Of a DNA stretch of 64,000 nt, positions 44,643 through 53,933 are shown in pieces. Positions within the stretch are counted from its first letter, which is position 1. Every line of letters begins with the position of its first letter. This DNA is from JAJEEA01 sp965243615. GTDB lineage: Bacteria > Acidobacteriota > Vicinamibacteria > Vicinamibacterales > UBA8438. Both the position numbers and the translations under genes were made by a program. Below the pieces are notes generated by a model that was not told the origin of the DNA, made no database searches, and worked only from the letters and a program-made list of their open reading frames with translations. The stretch lies in the NCBI GenBank assembly GCA_965243615.1, contig CBDEVO010000003.1, positions 4,526,001 through 4,590,000 of the forward strand, given 5' to 3'.

Positions 44643-45281
44643 CTAGAAGCCCGGCTTCAGCGTCCCCTTCTCGCGCGCGATCTCCAACAGCGTCGGATAG
44701 AACTGCACGAAGGTGCGCTCGACCGCGGTGTGCTCGGTGTGGCACTCGACGCACCGCGCCACGTCGTCGCCGACGAGAGGGGCGACCGCGTCGGGCATCG
44801 AACCGGCGCGCCCGAACGCGTAGAACCCCCACCCGTCCTCGAAGCGCGAGTCCTTCACTTCGGCCTCGAGCGAGAGCAGCCGGCTCTGGAAGCTCCCCGC
44901 CACGTTGATCGACGATTCGGAGGCCGCCTCCCGGATCTCGAGGACGAAGATGCTGCCGTCCGGCCACTCCCCCGTCTCGGCGAACCCCGCGTAGGCCGAG
45001 CGGTTCACGAAGACGTTCTGGAACCGCATGGGGCGCGCGCCGCTGCCGGCCTCCCCGACTCTTTCGGCCTCGTAGGTCATCCCGAGGCCGGCGCTCAGGA
45101 ACATCCACTCGCGGTAGTCGTCGGGGCGGACGAGCTCGTTGCCGTTGACGTAGCGCGGCCCGTCGCCCGGCGCCGACTGGGCGCGAGCGGTGACGGCCAG
45201 CGAAGCCGCGCAGACGGCCGCGGCCAGACACAGAGACAACGTGATGCTTCGGCGAGCCATTCTCTCGATCTCCATCCTCAT
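44643..45281 (-). CDS. Cytochrome P460 family protein
   Basis: Exported c-type haem protein of 212 aa with a single CVECH motif near the C-terminus (DVARCVECHTEHTAVERTFV), the P460 arrangement, and EWMFLSAGLGMTY plus FQNVFVNRSAYAGF earlier. P460 proteins oxidise hydroxylamine or bind small ligands. The possible cross-linking Lys region cannot be judged. ATG 45281 overlaps the DUF1552 stop (ATGA); an alternative ATG at 45260 has its own GGAGATCGAGAG. Last gene of the DUF1592-DUF1552-P460 operon. Confidence 0.85.
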   Translation of the reverse strand: MRMEIERMARRSITLSLCLAAAVCAASLAVTARAQSAPGDGPRYVNGNELVRPDDYREWMFLSAGLGMTYEAERVGEAGSGARPMRFQNVFVNRSAYAGFAETGEWPDGSIFVLEIREAASESSINVAGSFQSRLLSLEAEVKDSRFEDGWGFYAFGRAGSMPDAVAPLVGDDVARCVECHTEHTAVERTFVQFYPTLLEIAREKGTLKPGF

Positions 45282-46642
45282 CCCGCCAGACCCTCCAGCG
45301 GGCCGTCAGCGGTGCCGAACCGCTCGACCGGTACCCCCATCCCCTGCAGCAGCGAGACGTGGATGCGCGCGAGGTCGGTCGGCTCCGCATGCTCCAGGAA
45401 ACGGCCGGTCGCGATGGTCCCGCCCCCGCCGCCCGCGAGCAGGGTCGGCAGGTGCTGGGCGTCGTGCTCGTTCCCGTCTCCGAGGGTCGCCCCGTAGACG
45501 ATCGCGCTGTTGTCGAGCAGGGTCCCCCCGTTCGGCTCCCGCACCGAGCTCAGGCGCTCGAGCAGGTACGCGACCTGGCGGTGGTGCCAGCGGATGACCT
45601 CGGCGTACATCGCCCGCTTCTGCTCTACCGAGTCCCACGAGGTGACGCCGTCGTCGTCCTCGGTCTTGCCCGAGGCGTTCTTGTAGTGCGACAGCGCGTG
45701 CCAAGTGCCGCGCACCCCCTCGATGAAGTTGAAGTAGCGGTTCGACTGCCCGTGGTCGAGCATGAACGTGCAGACGCGGGTGGCGTCGGACTGGAACGCG
45801 GCCACCATGAGGTCCATCATCAGCCGCATGTACGACTCGTGCTCGGCCGGGATGCCCGGGGTGGGCGTGGTCAGGGTGTCGGTCAGCGCCCCGTCGTCGC
45901 GCGCCTCCGCCGAGCGGCGCTCCGCGAACTCGATGCGGCGCTCGAGCGCCCTTATCGACTCGAAGTACTCGTCGAGCCGGTAGCGGTCGGCCGCGCTCAC
46001 GTAGTTGCCGAGGGCGCGGGCGTCGGCGAGCACCGCGTCCATGACCGAGCGGTCGGTGGCGCCGCCCGACGGCGGCCGGAACATGCGGTCGAAGACGGCG
46101 CGGGGCTCGATCTCTCGCGACATCGGCCGGTCGGGCGCCGACCACGAGATGGCGTTGCGGGGCAGCGAGTTCGAGAAGAAGCCCTCGCCCTGCACCGACA
46201 GCTCGAGCGACGGCAGCATCGTCTCGTCGCGCAGGTGCCGCGCCGCGACCTGGTCGGCCGACACGCCGCCGGCGTTGACGGCGAGGCGGTCGTAGTCGCC
46301 GCCGGTCAGCCACGTCGGCGGCCCCCCCACGTGGCCGTTGCCCTCGGGGGTCCAGATGTTGGTGGGGATGACGAGATGTTCCTTGAGCGGCTCGAGGGGG
46401 CGCATCCACTCGTTGAGCTTCAAGAGCCGCCCGCCGGGCCCGGTCTCCTCCGGATACCACGTGCCGCGCGGGATCCCGTTCGGGAAGTAGAGATACGCGA
46501 GCCGGTTGGCGGACGCCGGCCCGGCCGGCGCCCCGCCGCCGAGCCGGGAGGCGGCGGACGGCATGACGTCGAGCAGCGGGAGGGCCACGGTGGCCCCGAG
46601 CCCCCGCAGCACGGTGCGGCGCGACAGGCGGCGAGACTGCAT
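45278..46642 (-). CDS. DUF1552 protein with Tat-type leader
   Basis: Protein of 454 aa. MQSRRLSRRTVLRGLGATVA is a twin-arginine leader. DUF1552 segments: AYLYFPNGIPRGTWYPE, GPPTWLTGGDY, FMLDHGQSNRYFNF, GTWHALSHYK and RWHHRQVAYLLERLSSVRE. It is exported folded and always accompanies DUF1592-type cytochromes; function unknown. Its ATG overlaps the DUF1592 stop (TGATG). Confidence 0.9.
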   Translation of the reverse strand: MQSRRLSRRTVLRGLGATVALPLLDVMPSAASRLGGGAPAGPASANRLAYLYFPNGIPRGTWYPEETGPGGRLLKLNEWMRPLEPLKEHLVIPTNIWTPEGNGHVGGPPTWLTGGDYDRLAVNAGGVSADQVAARHLRDETMLPSLELSVQGEGFFSNSLPRNAISWSAPDRPMSREIEPRAVFDRMFRPPSGGATDRSVMDAVLADARALGNYVSAADRYRLDEYFESIRALERRIEFAERRSAEARDDGALTDTLTTPTPGIPAEHESYMRLMMDLMVAAFQSDATRVCTFMLDHGQSNRYFNFIEGVRGTWHALSHYKNASGKTEDDDGVTSWDSVEQKRAMYAEVIRWHHRQVAYLLERLSSVREPNGGTLLDNSAIVYGATLGDGNEHDAQHLPTLLAGGGGGTIATGRFLEHAEPTDLARIHVSLLQGMGVPVERFGTADGPLEGLAG

Positions 46643-48666
46643 CAGTCGGTCTCCTCGACGCGGTTCTTCTTGTACTGGAACGGGTAGCTGGCCACGATCT
46701 CCTGCAGCAGGGTCTGGAAGCGGTAGCCGTCCGCCTCGAGGGCGGCGACGATCGTGCGCACCGCCGGCTCGTCGTAGTACTCGAGCTGCCGGCCGAGGGC
46801 GTAGGCGAGCATCTTCGACGTCACCTGCCGCACGAGGTCGTCGTGCCGGTTGTCGAGGAGCGCCCGCTTCAGCCCCGCGGGGCCCGCGAACGGCGTCCCG
46901 TCGGGCAGCGCCCCGTCGGCGGCGATGACGCGGTGGGTGTTCTTGTAGTACCGCACGATGGGGTCGGGGCTGGTCTCGGTGTCGAACTCGACCGTCTCGT
47001 CCGCCTCGGCCGGGTCCTCCACCCGCTGGCGGAAGTGGTAGGTCTCGCGCCAGCGCCCGAAGTAGTCGAAGTTCTCGAGGCTGAAGCCGATGGGGTCGAT
47101 GCGGCGGTGACACGCGGCGCAGGTCTCGTTGCTCGAGTGCATCTCGAGCTTCTCGCGGAAGCTGAGCCCCCGCAGGTCGGCCACCTCCTCGCTGAGCACG
47201 CCGGCGTTCGGCGGCGGGGGCGGGGGCGGCGTGCCGAGCAGCACGTCGAGCACGTAGTTGCCCCGCTTGACGGGGCTCGTCTCCTTGTAGTTCGACGTCA
47301 GGGCGAGGATGCTGGGCTGCCCGAGGACCCCGCCGCGGTTTGGGTCGTGGAGGGCCACTCGCCGCATGTGCTCGCCGCTCACGCCCTCCATGCCGTACAG
47401 GGTGCCCGCCAGCTCGGCGTTGACGTAGGTGTAGTCGGCGTCGATGAGGCTCCGAATGGGCCGGTCCTCGCGGAGCAGCGACAGGAAGAACAGCGACGAC
47501 TCGTCGCGCATCGCGGTCATCAGCGTCGCGGTGCACCACGGGTTGTCGATGGGGTCGAGCCAGATGCGGGTGCCGACGTGCTGGAAGCCGAGCCACTGCG
47601 CCGCGAACACCGTCCCCAGGGTGTCGGCCCGCCGGTCGGCGAGCATGCGCGTGACCTGCGCCCGCAGCGTCCCGGGGTCGCTCAGCTCCCCGCCCGCCGC
47701 GAGGTCGAAGAGCTCCCGGTCGGGCATCGAGGCCCACAGGAAGTACGACAGGCGCGAGGCGAGCTCCCAGTCGTCGACCCGGTAGGCGTCGCCGCCCTCG
47801 CGGCCTCGCTCGACCCTCAGCAGGAACTTCGGAGAGATCAGGACCGACTGCAGCACCCGCTTGACCGCGGCCTCGTGGCCGAGCCCCGCCGCCCGGCCGA
47901 TGCGGTACCGGTCCACTGCCTGATCGACCTCCCCGGCGGTGGCCGGCCGCCGGTAGGCGCGGCCCAGGAAACGCTCGAGCACCGCCTCGGCCGCGTCATC
48001 TTCGCCGACCTCCCCGCCCGGCTCGGCCACGAAGATCAGCTCGCGCGACGCGAGGTGGCGCACGTCGGTCGGCTCGGCCGGCAGCGCGAGCTCGACGATG
48101 CGCTCGGCCGCCGCGATGTAGCGCTCCATCAGGGCCGGCTGCAGGAACAGGGTGTTCGACGAGTTGTCGAACCCGCTCGACCCCGTCAGCTCGTCGGGAA
48201 ACCGGTCGGTGACGTTCAGGGCGACCCCGAACAGGTCGCGGATGGTGTTGTCGTACTCGGTGTGGGTGAGCCGCCGCATCAGCTCGAAGCCGGGGTCGTC
48301 GAGGCTCGAGTAGTCGAACTCCTCGATGTCGCGGTGGAGCATCGCCGCCATCCGGCGCCGCACCTCGGGCGGGAGCGGCGGGGCGCCGGCCGGCGGCATC
48401 TCGCCCTCGTCGAGGGCCTCGATGACCCGTTCCCAGGTCCCGCGGTTGCGGACGAGCGGGCGCTCCGTCACCAGCGTCGCCAAGTTGATGCCGGCGGTCT
48501 GGGTCTGCGGCCCGTGGCAGCGGAAGCAGTACTGCTCGGCGAGGGGCGCCACCGCGTGCGCGTCGGCGTCCGTCTGGGCGGAAGCGGCCGCGGCCGCCCC
48601 CAACGCCCCGGCGAGCGCCAGGGCGAAGACCCCCGCGCGACGGAACCCGCTCCTCGTCATCTGCAT
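46642..48666 (-). CDS. DUF1592-family multidomain cytochrome (DUF1587/1592/1588/1585 type)
   Basis: Exported protein of 674 aa of the planctomycete-type cytochrome c family. Haem motifs: CFRCH near the N-terminus and CAACH in ETCAACHRRIDPIGF. Other blocks: LMRRLTHTEYDNTIRDLFGV, FLGRAYRRPATAGEVD, RVDDWELASRLSYFLWASMP, RGGVLGQPSILALTSNYKET and SPVKRGNYVL. Likely an electron-transfer or oxidative enzyme working with DUF1552 and the P460 protein. ATG 48666 follows GAAGCGGGG; 48660 is an alternative. A TATAAT lies at 48722-48727. Confidence 0.9.
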   Translation of the reverse strand: MQMTRSGFRRAGVFALALAGALGAAAAASAQTDADAHAVAPLAEQYCFRCHGPQTQTAGINLATLVTERPLVRNRGTWERVIEALDEGEMPPAGAPPLPPEVRRRMAAMLHRDIEEFDYSSLDDPGFELMRRLTHTEYDNTIRDLFGVALNVTDRFPDELTGSSGFDNSSNTLFLQPALMERYIAAAERIVELALPAEPTDVRHLASRELIFVAEPGGEVGEDDAAEAVLERFLGRAYRRPATAGEVDQAVDRYRIGRAAGLGHEAAVKRVLQSVLISPKFLLRVERGREGGDAYRVDDWELASRLSYFLWASMPDRELFDLAAGGELSDPGTLRAQVTRMLADRRADTLGTVFAAQWLGFQHVGTRIWLDPIDNPWCTATLMTAMRDESSLFFLSLLREDRPIRSLIDADYTYVNAELAGTLYGMEGVSGEHMRRVALHDPNRGGVLGQPSILALTSNYKETSPVKRGNYVLDVLLGTPPPPPPPNAGVLSEEVADLRGLSFREKLEMHSSNETCAACHRRIDPIGFSLENFDYFGRWRETYHFRQRVEDPAEADETVEFDTETSPDPIVRYYKNTHRVIAADGALPDGTPFAGPAGLKRALLDNRHDDLVRQVTSKMLAYALGRQLEYYDEPAVRTIVAALEADGYRFQTLLQEIVASYPFQYKKNRVEETD

Positions 48667-48721
48667 CCCCGCTTCCGGGTCGTCCCGACCGTTCCCGGGC
48701 AGACGTACTTCGGCCCGCCCC

Positions 48722-48727
48722 ATTATA
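48722..48727 (-). promoter_or_regulatory. -10 element of the DUF1592 operon
   Basis: Perfect TATAAT on the minus strand, 55 nt upstream of ATG 48666. No -35 consensus is visible. The gap 48728-48956 otherwise shows nothing I can name. Confidence 0.45.
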
Positions 48728-48956
48728 CGGGCTCCCGGCCACGGTCCGCGGGTCGACCCGCCGCGGCGGCCGACACGTACCTCGCCTCGAGCCGGCCCTC
48801 ACTGCCGCGCCGGCAGGGCGCCACCACGACGCTCGCCGCTCCGCCGTGGACGGCGATCGAGACGACGAGTTCCGACCCGGCAACGCCGCGTTCAGGACCG
48901 GGGGCGGACAGGGGCGGGACGTGGGAACACCGGGAAGCGGCAGCGCTCGCCTGCCG

Positions 48957-49991
48957 TCAGTGCACATACGTGCTGCGCGCCAGCACGCGCCCGTCGCCTC
49001 GCCGCAGCTCCACGTCGATGTCATGGGACCCCGGCTCGAGGTCCGGGGCCACGGTGAACAGCACGTAGCGCCCGCCGACCGCGCTCGCCAACCGCTCGAC
49101 GGCGCGCCGCGGGTAGTGGAAGGTCGTCAGGAACAGCCCGCCGGTGTGGTGGGACACGTCGCGCAGGGCGTGCTCGAAGGTGTGGTAGTCGGCCTGGGTC
49201 ACGTCGAGCGAGAACACGGCGGCGCGGGCCGCGTCGAGGGCGTCGAGGGCCCGGTCGTAGCGGGTGAAGCCGTGGTCGAAACCGTAGCCGATCAGGACCA
49301 CCGACTTCGACCCCGGCATGGGCTCGAGCACCTCGCCGAGCCGCCGCAGCGCATCCTCGACCTGCCAGATCGTCCGCCCCTCGGCCTGATCGATGCCCGC
49401 CACGATCGAGGGCCCCGCCTGCGGCTCGAGCGCGGGCGGGTCCTCGTGCATCACGTCCCAGGCGAGCACCTCGCGCGCGCGTGCCAGGTCGGCGGTGAAA
49501 TCGAGCCAGATCCTGAAATGGTGCTCGAACGAAACCACCGCCACCCGGTCGTCCGGCCCGACCCCGGCCAGCAGGCCGTCGCTGTCCCGGAGCAGCCGCA
49601 GCAGGCCCAGGGCCCGGTCGGCCTCGAGGCTCTTCTGGACGAAGAACACGACGAGCTGGCGGCGGTCCCGCGGCGCGAGGACGGCAGCGAAGTCGGTCGA
49701 AGGCAGGGGCGTACGATCGGGCTCGTGCGCGACACCGGGTTCGCCGGCGCCGAGCCACAGGGCCGTCTCGACATCCACCGGCTCGCCGCCGATACGCACC
49801 TCGAAGTCGTCCGGCGCGAGCCCGGCCACCGGCTCGCCTTCGTCGCCGATGACCCGCACGTCGATCAGCACGCGCGAGACGTCGACCCGCTCGACCAGCG
49901 GCGGCTGCTGCTGCGCCGCGAGCCCGGCCGCGATGGACAGCGCCAGCGCCGCCGTCACCCCGCCGCGCCGTCCGCTGATTCGGCGGGTCAT
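48957..49991 (-). CDS. Acidobacterial VWFA-related secreted protein
   Basis: Exported protein of 344 aa of the acidobacterial VWFA-related family (TIGR03436 type). After the signal peptide (to GLAAQQQ) come VDVSRVLIDVRVIGDEGEPV, the family-typical LAPDDFEVRIGGEPV, RRQLVVFFVQKSL where the MIDAS Asp and Ser would be, but here degenerate, and HHTGGLFLTTF near the end. Without a proper MIDAS a metal-dependent ligand is unlikely. Function unknown. The family supports the taxonomic guess for the window. Confidence 0.85.
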   Translation of the reverse strand: MTRRISGRRGGVTAALALSIAAGLAAQQQPPLVERVDVSRVLIDVRVIGDEGEPVAGLAPDDFEVRIGGEPVDVETALWLGAGEPGVAHEPDRTPLPSTDFAAVLAPRDRRQLVVFFVQKSLEADRALGLLRLLRDSDGLLAGVGPDDRVAVVSFEHHFRIWLDFTADLARAREVLAWDVMHEDPPALEPQAGPSIVAGIDQAEGRTIWQVEDALRRLGEVLEPMPGSKSVVLIGYGFDHGFTRYDRALDALDAARAAVFSLDVTQADYHTFEHALRDVSHHTGGLFLTTFHYPRRAVERLASAVGGRYVLFTVAPDLEPGSHDIDVELRRGDGRVLARSTYVH

Positions 49992-50025
49992 CGGGGCACC
50001 ATCACGACGACCGCCTTCCCGGAGC

Positions 50026-50517
50026 TCACGCGCCCGGCTCGTCGGCCTTCCGGCCGGCGTGGAACTCGGCGTAGACGTACACCGGGATCTTCAGGCCGCC
50101 GAGGCGCTCCTCGAGCACGGGGCGGACGTCGTCCCACTCCAGCCCGCCGACCCCCGTGGCGAGCCTCGGAAGGGCGAGAGACTCGAACCCCTCCTGCTCG
50201 ACGATGTGGGCGAGGGCGCGCAGCGAGTCGCGGACGTGCTTGAGGGTGGCGCGCCCCGGGCGGCTACCGTGGCCGTAGCCGCCCTCCTGGGTGAGCAGGT
50301 TGATGACCCGCACGCCGCCGGTCCCGCCCCACATCCACGCCTCGCCCGGCTTCGGGTGCCTCAGGTTGCACCAGTGGTGATAGTCCTTGTGCATCGCCGG
50401 GTACATCTCGTGCAGCGACCGCGCCAGCCCCTGGTTCATGGGGTCCTTGGGCGCCACGCCGTGGGCCAGCGCCTGCGCGCGGCTGAGGAGGATGTCTCCC
50501 GAAACGTAGTGAATCAC
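50026..50517 (-). CDS. Macro-domain protein
   Basis: Stand-alone macro (ADP-ribose-binding) domain of 163 aa: MIHYVSGDILLSRAQALAHG, VRVINLLTQEGGYGHGSRPG, and LPRLATGVGGLEWDDVRPVL, the last being the phosphate-binding loop. Such proteins remove or bind ADP-ribose. It is not the missing antitoxin domain of the darT-darG relic, being far away and of another subfamily, but it could act on the same kind of modification. Single gene. Confidence 0.88.
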   Translation of the reverse strand: MIHYVSGDILLSRAQALAHGVAPKDPMNQGLARSLHEMYPAMHKDYHHWCNLRHPKPGEAWMWGGTGGVRVINLLTQEGGYGHGSRPGRATLKHVRDSLRALAHIVEQEGFESLALPRLATGVGGLEWDDVRPVLEERLGGLKIPVYVYAEFHAGRKADEPGA

Positions 50518-50631
50518 GAGCCGGTCCTTTCTGCTTTCTGCCGCCGGCGCGTCGTTCGCATTGCCGCCTTCGTGCGCCGAAGATGATACAACCTCACCGC
50601 CCCGAGCCCCTCCGCGGCGACGGCGGCCGGA

Positions 50632-51054
50632 TCAGGCGTCGCGGCTCGATGCGTCGAGCCAGTTCTCGACCCGGAGCCCCGGCACGCGCATGAACTCGTC
50701 CACGTTCGCACTCACGACCGTCAGACCCAGCGCCAGAGCCTGGGCCACAATCAGCAGGTCGTTGGGCCCGATCGGCGTGCCACGGCGCTCGAGGTGCGCT
50801 CTCAGCTCCGCGTACCGGCGGTCGGCCGGCGCGTCGAATGCGAGAACGTCGATGGCCGTGAGAATGGCTTCGATTCGCCGGGTCAGCCGGTCCGACCGCC
50901 GCCGTGCCGCCCCGTACCGCAGCTCGGCCGCCACCACGATGCTGGTGCACACCTGCCGCTCGCCGACCGCGGCGATGTGCTCCGCGACCAATCCCTGGGG
51001 GAATTTCGCGACGTCCGACACGATGTTCGTGTCGAGCAGGAACTGGCGAGCCAC
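50632..51054 (-). CDS. vapC: VapC PIN-domain toxin
   Basis: PIN-domain RNase of 140 aa of the classical VapC type. QFLLDTNIVSDVAK (Asp8), VVAAELRYGA (Glu), GPNDLLIVAQAL (Asp) and VSANVDEFMRVPGLRVENW (Asp) carry the four acidic residues. The Fst/VapC end RVPGLRVENW is typical. It follows the VapB gene by 3 bp. Confidence 0.93.
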   Translation of the reverse strand: MARQFLLDTNIVSDVAKFPQGLVAEHIAAVGERQVCTSIVVAAELRYGAARRRSDRLTRRIEAILTAIDVLAFDAPADRRYAELRAHLERRGTPIGPNDLLIVAQALALGLTVVSANVDEFMRVPGLRVENWLDASSRDA

Positions 51055-51057
51055 CGC

Positions 51058-51318
51058 TCAGAGCTCCACGTCGTCCAGCGGTCCGAGCGTGTCGTCGACG
51101 TCGGGAAGCTCCTCGCCGAGCGGCTCCAGGCGTGAGAGCAGATCGAGCAGGCGGCCCTTCCTGACCGGTTCGATGACCAGGCAGTCCCCTTCCCGCCGGA
51201 GGATGGCCTCCGTCCCCTCGAGCTCGAAATCGCGGGGAATGCGCACCGCCTGGTTCCGCCCGTTCCTGAACAGCCGCACGTGACGAATGGCCGGCCGATT
51301 GGCCGCGGGTTGGAGCAT
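51058..51318 (-). CDS. vapB: VapB antitoxin, SpoVT/AbrB type
   Basis: Protein of 86 aa. VRLFRNGRNQAVRIPRDFEL is the swapped-hairpin DNA-binding fold of VapB, followed by an acidic toxin-binding tail (GEELPDVDDTLGPLDDVEL). Start ATG 51318 lies inside a perfect 7-bp inverted repeat, the likely operator. Confidence 0.92.
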   Translation of the reverse strand: MLQPAANRPAIRHVRLFRNGRNQAVRIPRDFELEGTEAILRREGDCLVIEPVRKGRLLDLLSRLEPLGEELPDVDDTLGPLDDVEL

Positions 51319-51335
51319 ATGCCCTAACCATATGC
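51315..51335. promoter_or_regulatory. vapBC operator
   Basis: GCATATG (51315-51321) and CATATGC (51329-51335) form a perfect inverted repeat with a 7-bp spacer. It covers the vapB start codon, so VapB binding would block initiation. It is the AT-rich island of a GC-rich surrounding. Confidence 0.65.
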
Positions 51336-51493
51336 CGCGAGCGGCCCCGCGTCAAGCACACCCCGTGCTCGCCGACCATGCCGCCGATGAGCGTGCGTCG
51401 CTCTTGCGCTCCGTATCGTCTTCCGCCTCGACGATGCGCCAGGCGTAGTCGTCGAGGCTCAGCCCCCGCGGACCGAGCGCGCGCCGAACCCCG

Positions 51494-51891
51494 TCACGCG
51501 TCCCACACCGTCCTCACGTGCGGATAGCCCAGGATGCGCGCATCGGCGGTGACGACCGATGCCGACCGCCGGCGTGCTCCGCCACGATGATCCGGTCGGC
51601 CGGATCGCGGTGGAACGGCTCGGGCAGCGCGTACGCCTCTTCCACCGAATCGAGGTCGACGGGAAGCGTCGTCCAGCCGTTCAATTCCACGTAGTGCCGG
51701 AACCAGAGACGCCAATGGCGATCGATCTCGATGCGGCCGCGCTCGGCGGCGCACGCAATCTCGGCGCAACTGATGACCGAAACGCACACCTGGGTATCCG
51801 CGGCCTCCAGCAGGCGGACCGTCCGCTCGGGCAGCCGCTCGGGCTCGCTGACCGTCCAGATCACGGCGCAGGTATCGAGCACCACCGTCAC
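51494..51891 (-). pseudogene. PIN-domain toxin with a frameshift
   Basis: Starts GTG 51891 (VTVVLDTCAVIWTVSEPERL), with ISCAEIACAAERGRI and DPADRIIVAEHA. The expected C-terminus, SASVVTADARILGYPHVRTV, is in another frame. One base is missing near 51565: GAGCACGCC where GAGGCACGCC would keep the frame. Either the toxin is inactivated or this is a sequencing error; the catalytic core before the shift is intact except for the last acidic residue. The start overlaps the antitoxin stop (GTGA). Confidence 0.75.
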
Positions 51892-52136
51892 GATGGTTCC
51901 TCCCCCAGCATTTCCCAATCGCCGGACGGGATCAGCGGCTCGACCAGGCTCGCCCGCACCACGACCGAGCCCCTTCCACACCCCAGCACGGTGCGATTGC
52001 GCGCGGGCCGCGGAACGGAAACGACCCGCGCCAGCGGCACGTTCCGCTTCCTGACCTCGACCTCCTCCCCGTTCGCGACTGCGGCGAGGTACTCGCTCAG
52101 GCGGTTCTTGAACTCGGCGATGTTGGCAACCTTCAT
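51888..52136 (-). CDS. Phd/YefM-type antitoxin
   Basis: Protein of 82 aa. MKVANIAEFKNRLSEYLAAV then GEEVEVRKRNVPLARVV is the Phd/YefM N-terminal DNA-binding pattern. The C-terminal part is the toxin-binding tail. Starts at 52136 or 52145; both lie inside an inverted repeat. The ISNCY-like element begins 17 bp upstream of the 52136 start, so the original promoter has been separated. Confidence 0.85.
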   Translation of the reverse strand: MKVANIAEFKNRLSEYLAAVANGEEVEVRKRNVPLARVVSVPRPARNRTVLGCGRGSVVVRASLVEPLIPSGDWEMLGEEPS

Positions 52137-52145
52137 GGCCAACAT
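52120..52145. promoter_or_regulatory. Operator of the Phd-type antitoxin gene
   Basis: ATGTTGGC (52120-52127) and GCCAACAT (52138-52145) form a perfect 8-bp inverted repeat spanning the start codon, as in the vapB gene nearby. Confidence 0.5.
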
Positions 52146-52152
52146 TGTAGCT

Positions 52153-53933
52153 AGTGTCCGCCAGAAAACCGTAACCACTTCATTCTACGGGACTTGTGCT
52201 TGATTCAAGTGGCGAAGATTGCCGAAAAGTCGTATTCTTGCCGGTGATCTTGCCGGTGATCTCGCGCTGCCGGCCGCCTTCGAGTGAGATCTTCGCGACA
52301 TCGACCGCCATGAGAGAAGTTCACAGACGACAGTTCCGGCTCGGCGAGGTGGCCATTGAACAGATCTGGCTCGACCCCAAGTCGCGGGACGACATCCCGG
52401 CGGTGTTGAAGGGGCTTCAGCACATCTGGTCGGACGAGGCGCTTCGGGCGCGGCTGTTCGCGCTGCTGGAGGAGCATGTTCAGCCGGAGGTGGACCATGC
52501 GGTCGGGCGTCCGGGGATGGCCTTGTGGCCGGTCCTGGTGTTGGGGGTCCTCAAGCAGGGTCTGGGCTGCGACTTCGACCGTCTTCACGACCTCGCGAAC
52601 AATCACGGGAAGGTGCGGGCGTTCCTGGGACACGGCGACTTCGGCGACGAGACGCATTACGAGTGTCAGACGATCCGGGACAACGTGTCGTTGCTGACGC
52701 CGGAGCTGTTGTCGGCGGTGGGGCAACTGGTGGTGGAGAGCGGCCACAAGGTCGCAAAAAAAAGCCTGGCGAGCCATTGCGCGGTCGGTGTGACTCGTTC
52801 GTGGTGGAGACGGACGTGCACTACCCGACGGACGTGAATCTGTTGTGGGACGCGATGCGGTGTCTGATTCGGGAGACGGGTCGGGCGGCGGTGAAGCATG
52901 CGGTCGGCGGTTGGCGCCAGTGGCGTCATCTGTCGAGGGAGGTCCGGAAGCTGTTCAACGGGGTGCGTTCCACGCGTCGGGCGAAGCGGCGTCCGGAGCG
53001 GGTTGAGGCGTATGTGGAGCGCTGCCGTGGACTGGTCGAGCGGGCGGTCGCGACCGTCGACACGCTTGGGGACGAGGGCATCGCGGCAAGCACCTGCCAA
53101 TCCATCCGGGGCTTGATCGCGCACGCCCGGCGGCAGCTCGACCAGGTCGAGCGTCGCCTGTTGCGGGATGAGACGATTCCTCACGGGGAGAAGGTCTTCT
53201 CGATCTTCAAGGAACACACGCGCTGGATTTCGAAGGGCAAGGCGGGCACGCCGGTCGAGCTCGGGGTTCCTGTCGCTCTCATCGAGGACCAGCATCAGTT
53301 CATCCTTCACCACCGGATCCTGTGGCAGGGTGAGGACGTGGACGTGGCGGTGCCGATGGTGGAGGAAGCGCAGGCCCTGTATCCGGCGCTGCGGGCCTGC
53401 AGCTTCGACCGGGGTTTTCACAGCCCCGCGAACCGGGTGCGACTCGACGCCTTGCTGGACGTCAACGCCCTGCCCGGCAGCGGCTATCTTTCGAAAGCGA
53501 ACCGGGAGCGGGAATCGGAAGAGTCGTTTGTGTCGGCGCGGCGTGCGCATCCAGCGATCGAGTCGGCGATCAACGGATTGGAGCATCGGGGGCTCGACCG
53601 CGTCCGCAGCCATGGTGCTGACGGTTTTGCACGTGCGGTTGCGCTGTCGGTACTGGCCGCCAACCTGCATCGCATCGGGTTGCTCCTGCAGAAGCGGGAG
53701 CGCAACCGACTGCGACGCGCTGCCTGACGAACCGTTTGCGTGTCGGACTTCCGGATTGCGGGTCGAGGGCCGGCAGGTTTTCCTGTCTTCTGAACGCCCG
53801 CGGGCAGCCTTGATTGATGGCCGGATGCCCCCGCGACACCGCCCAGCGCCTCCCCAATGGTGAAACCACGTCACGAGCGCGGCGTATCGCCCGCAATTTC
53901 CACCCGGCGGAGGGGGGTTTTCTGGCCGACACT
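52153..53933 (+). mobile_element. ISNCY-like insertion sequence
   Basis: Element of 1781 bp. Terminal inverted repeats: left 52153-52170 AGTGTCCGCCAGAAAACC; right, complement of 53916-53933, AGTGTCGGCCAGAAAACC, one mismatch in 18. AGCT flanks both ends (52149-52152 and 53934-53937) and may be the target duplication. One transposase is encoded in two frames. It lies between the antitoxin start and an IS21-like element. Confidence 0.8.
52310..53727 (+). CDS. ISNCY-type transposase, two frames joined at an A8 run
   Basis: The first frame (52310-52837) gives MREVHRRQFRLGEVAIEQIW, KSRDDIPAVLKGLQHIW and LGCDFDRLHDLANNHGKVRA. The second (to 53727) continues with CDSFVVETDVHYPTDVNLLW, RWISKGKAGTPVEL, FDRGFHSPANR and HPAIESAINGLEHRGLDRVR. 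Together they make about 470 aa, the normal length. The frames meet at GTCGC followed by eight A (from 52756), where a -1 shift gives KKKPGEP in place of KKSLASH. Either the A run is a programmed slippage site or one A was gained. The catalytic DDE residues appear to be in the second frame. Confidence 0.8.

Noticed and set aside
50026..50517. Macro-domain gene as the lost part of the darT-darG relic
   Set aside because: It is 38 kb away, complete in itself, and its sequence pattern is that of a different stand-alone macro subfamily.
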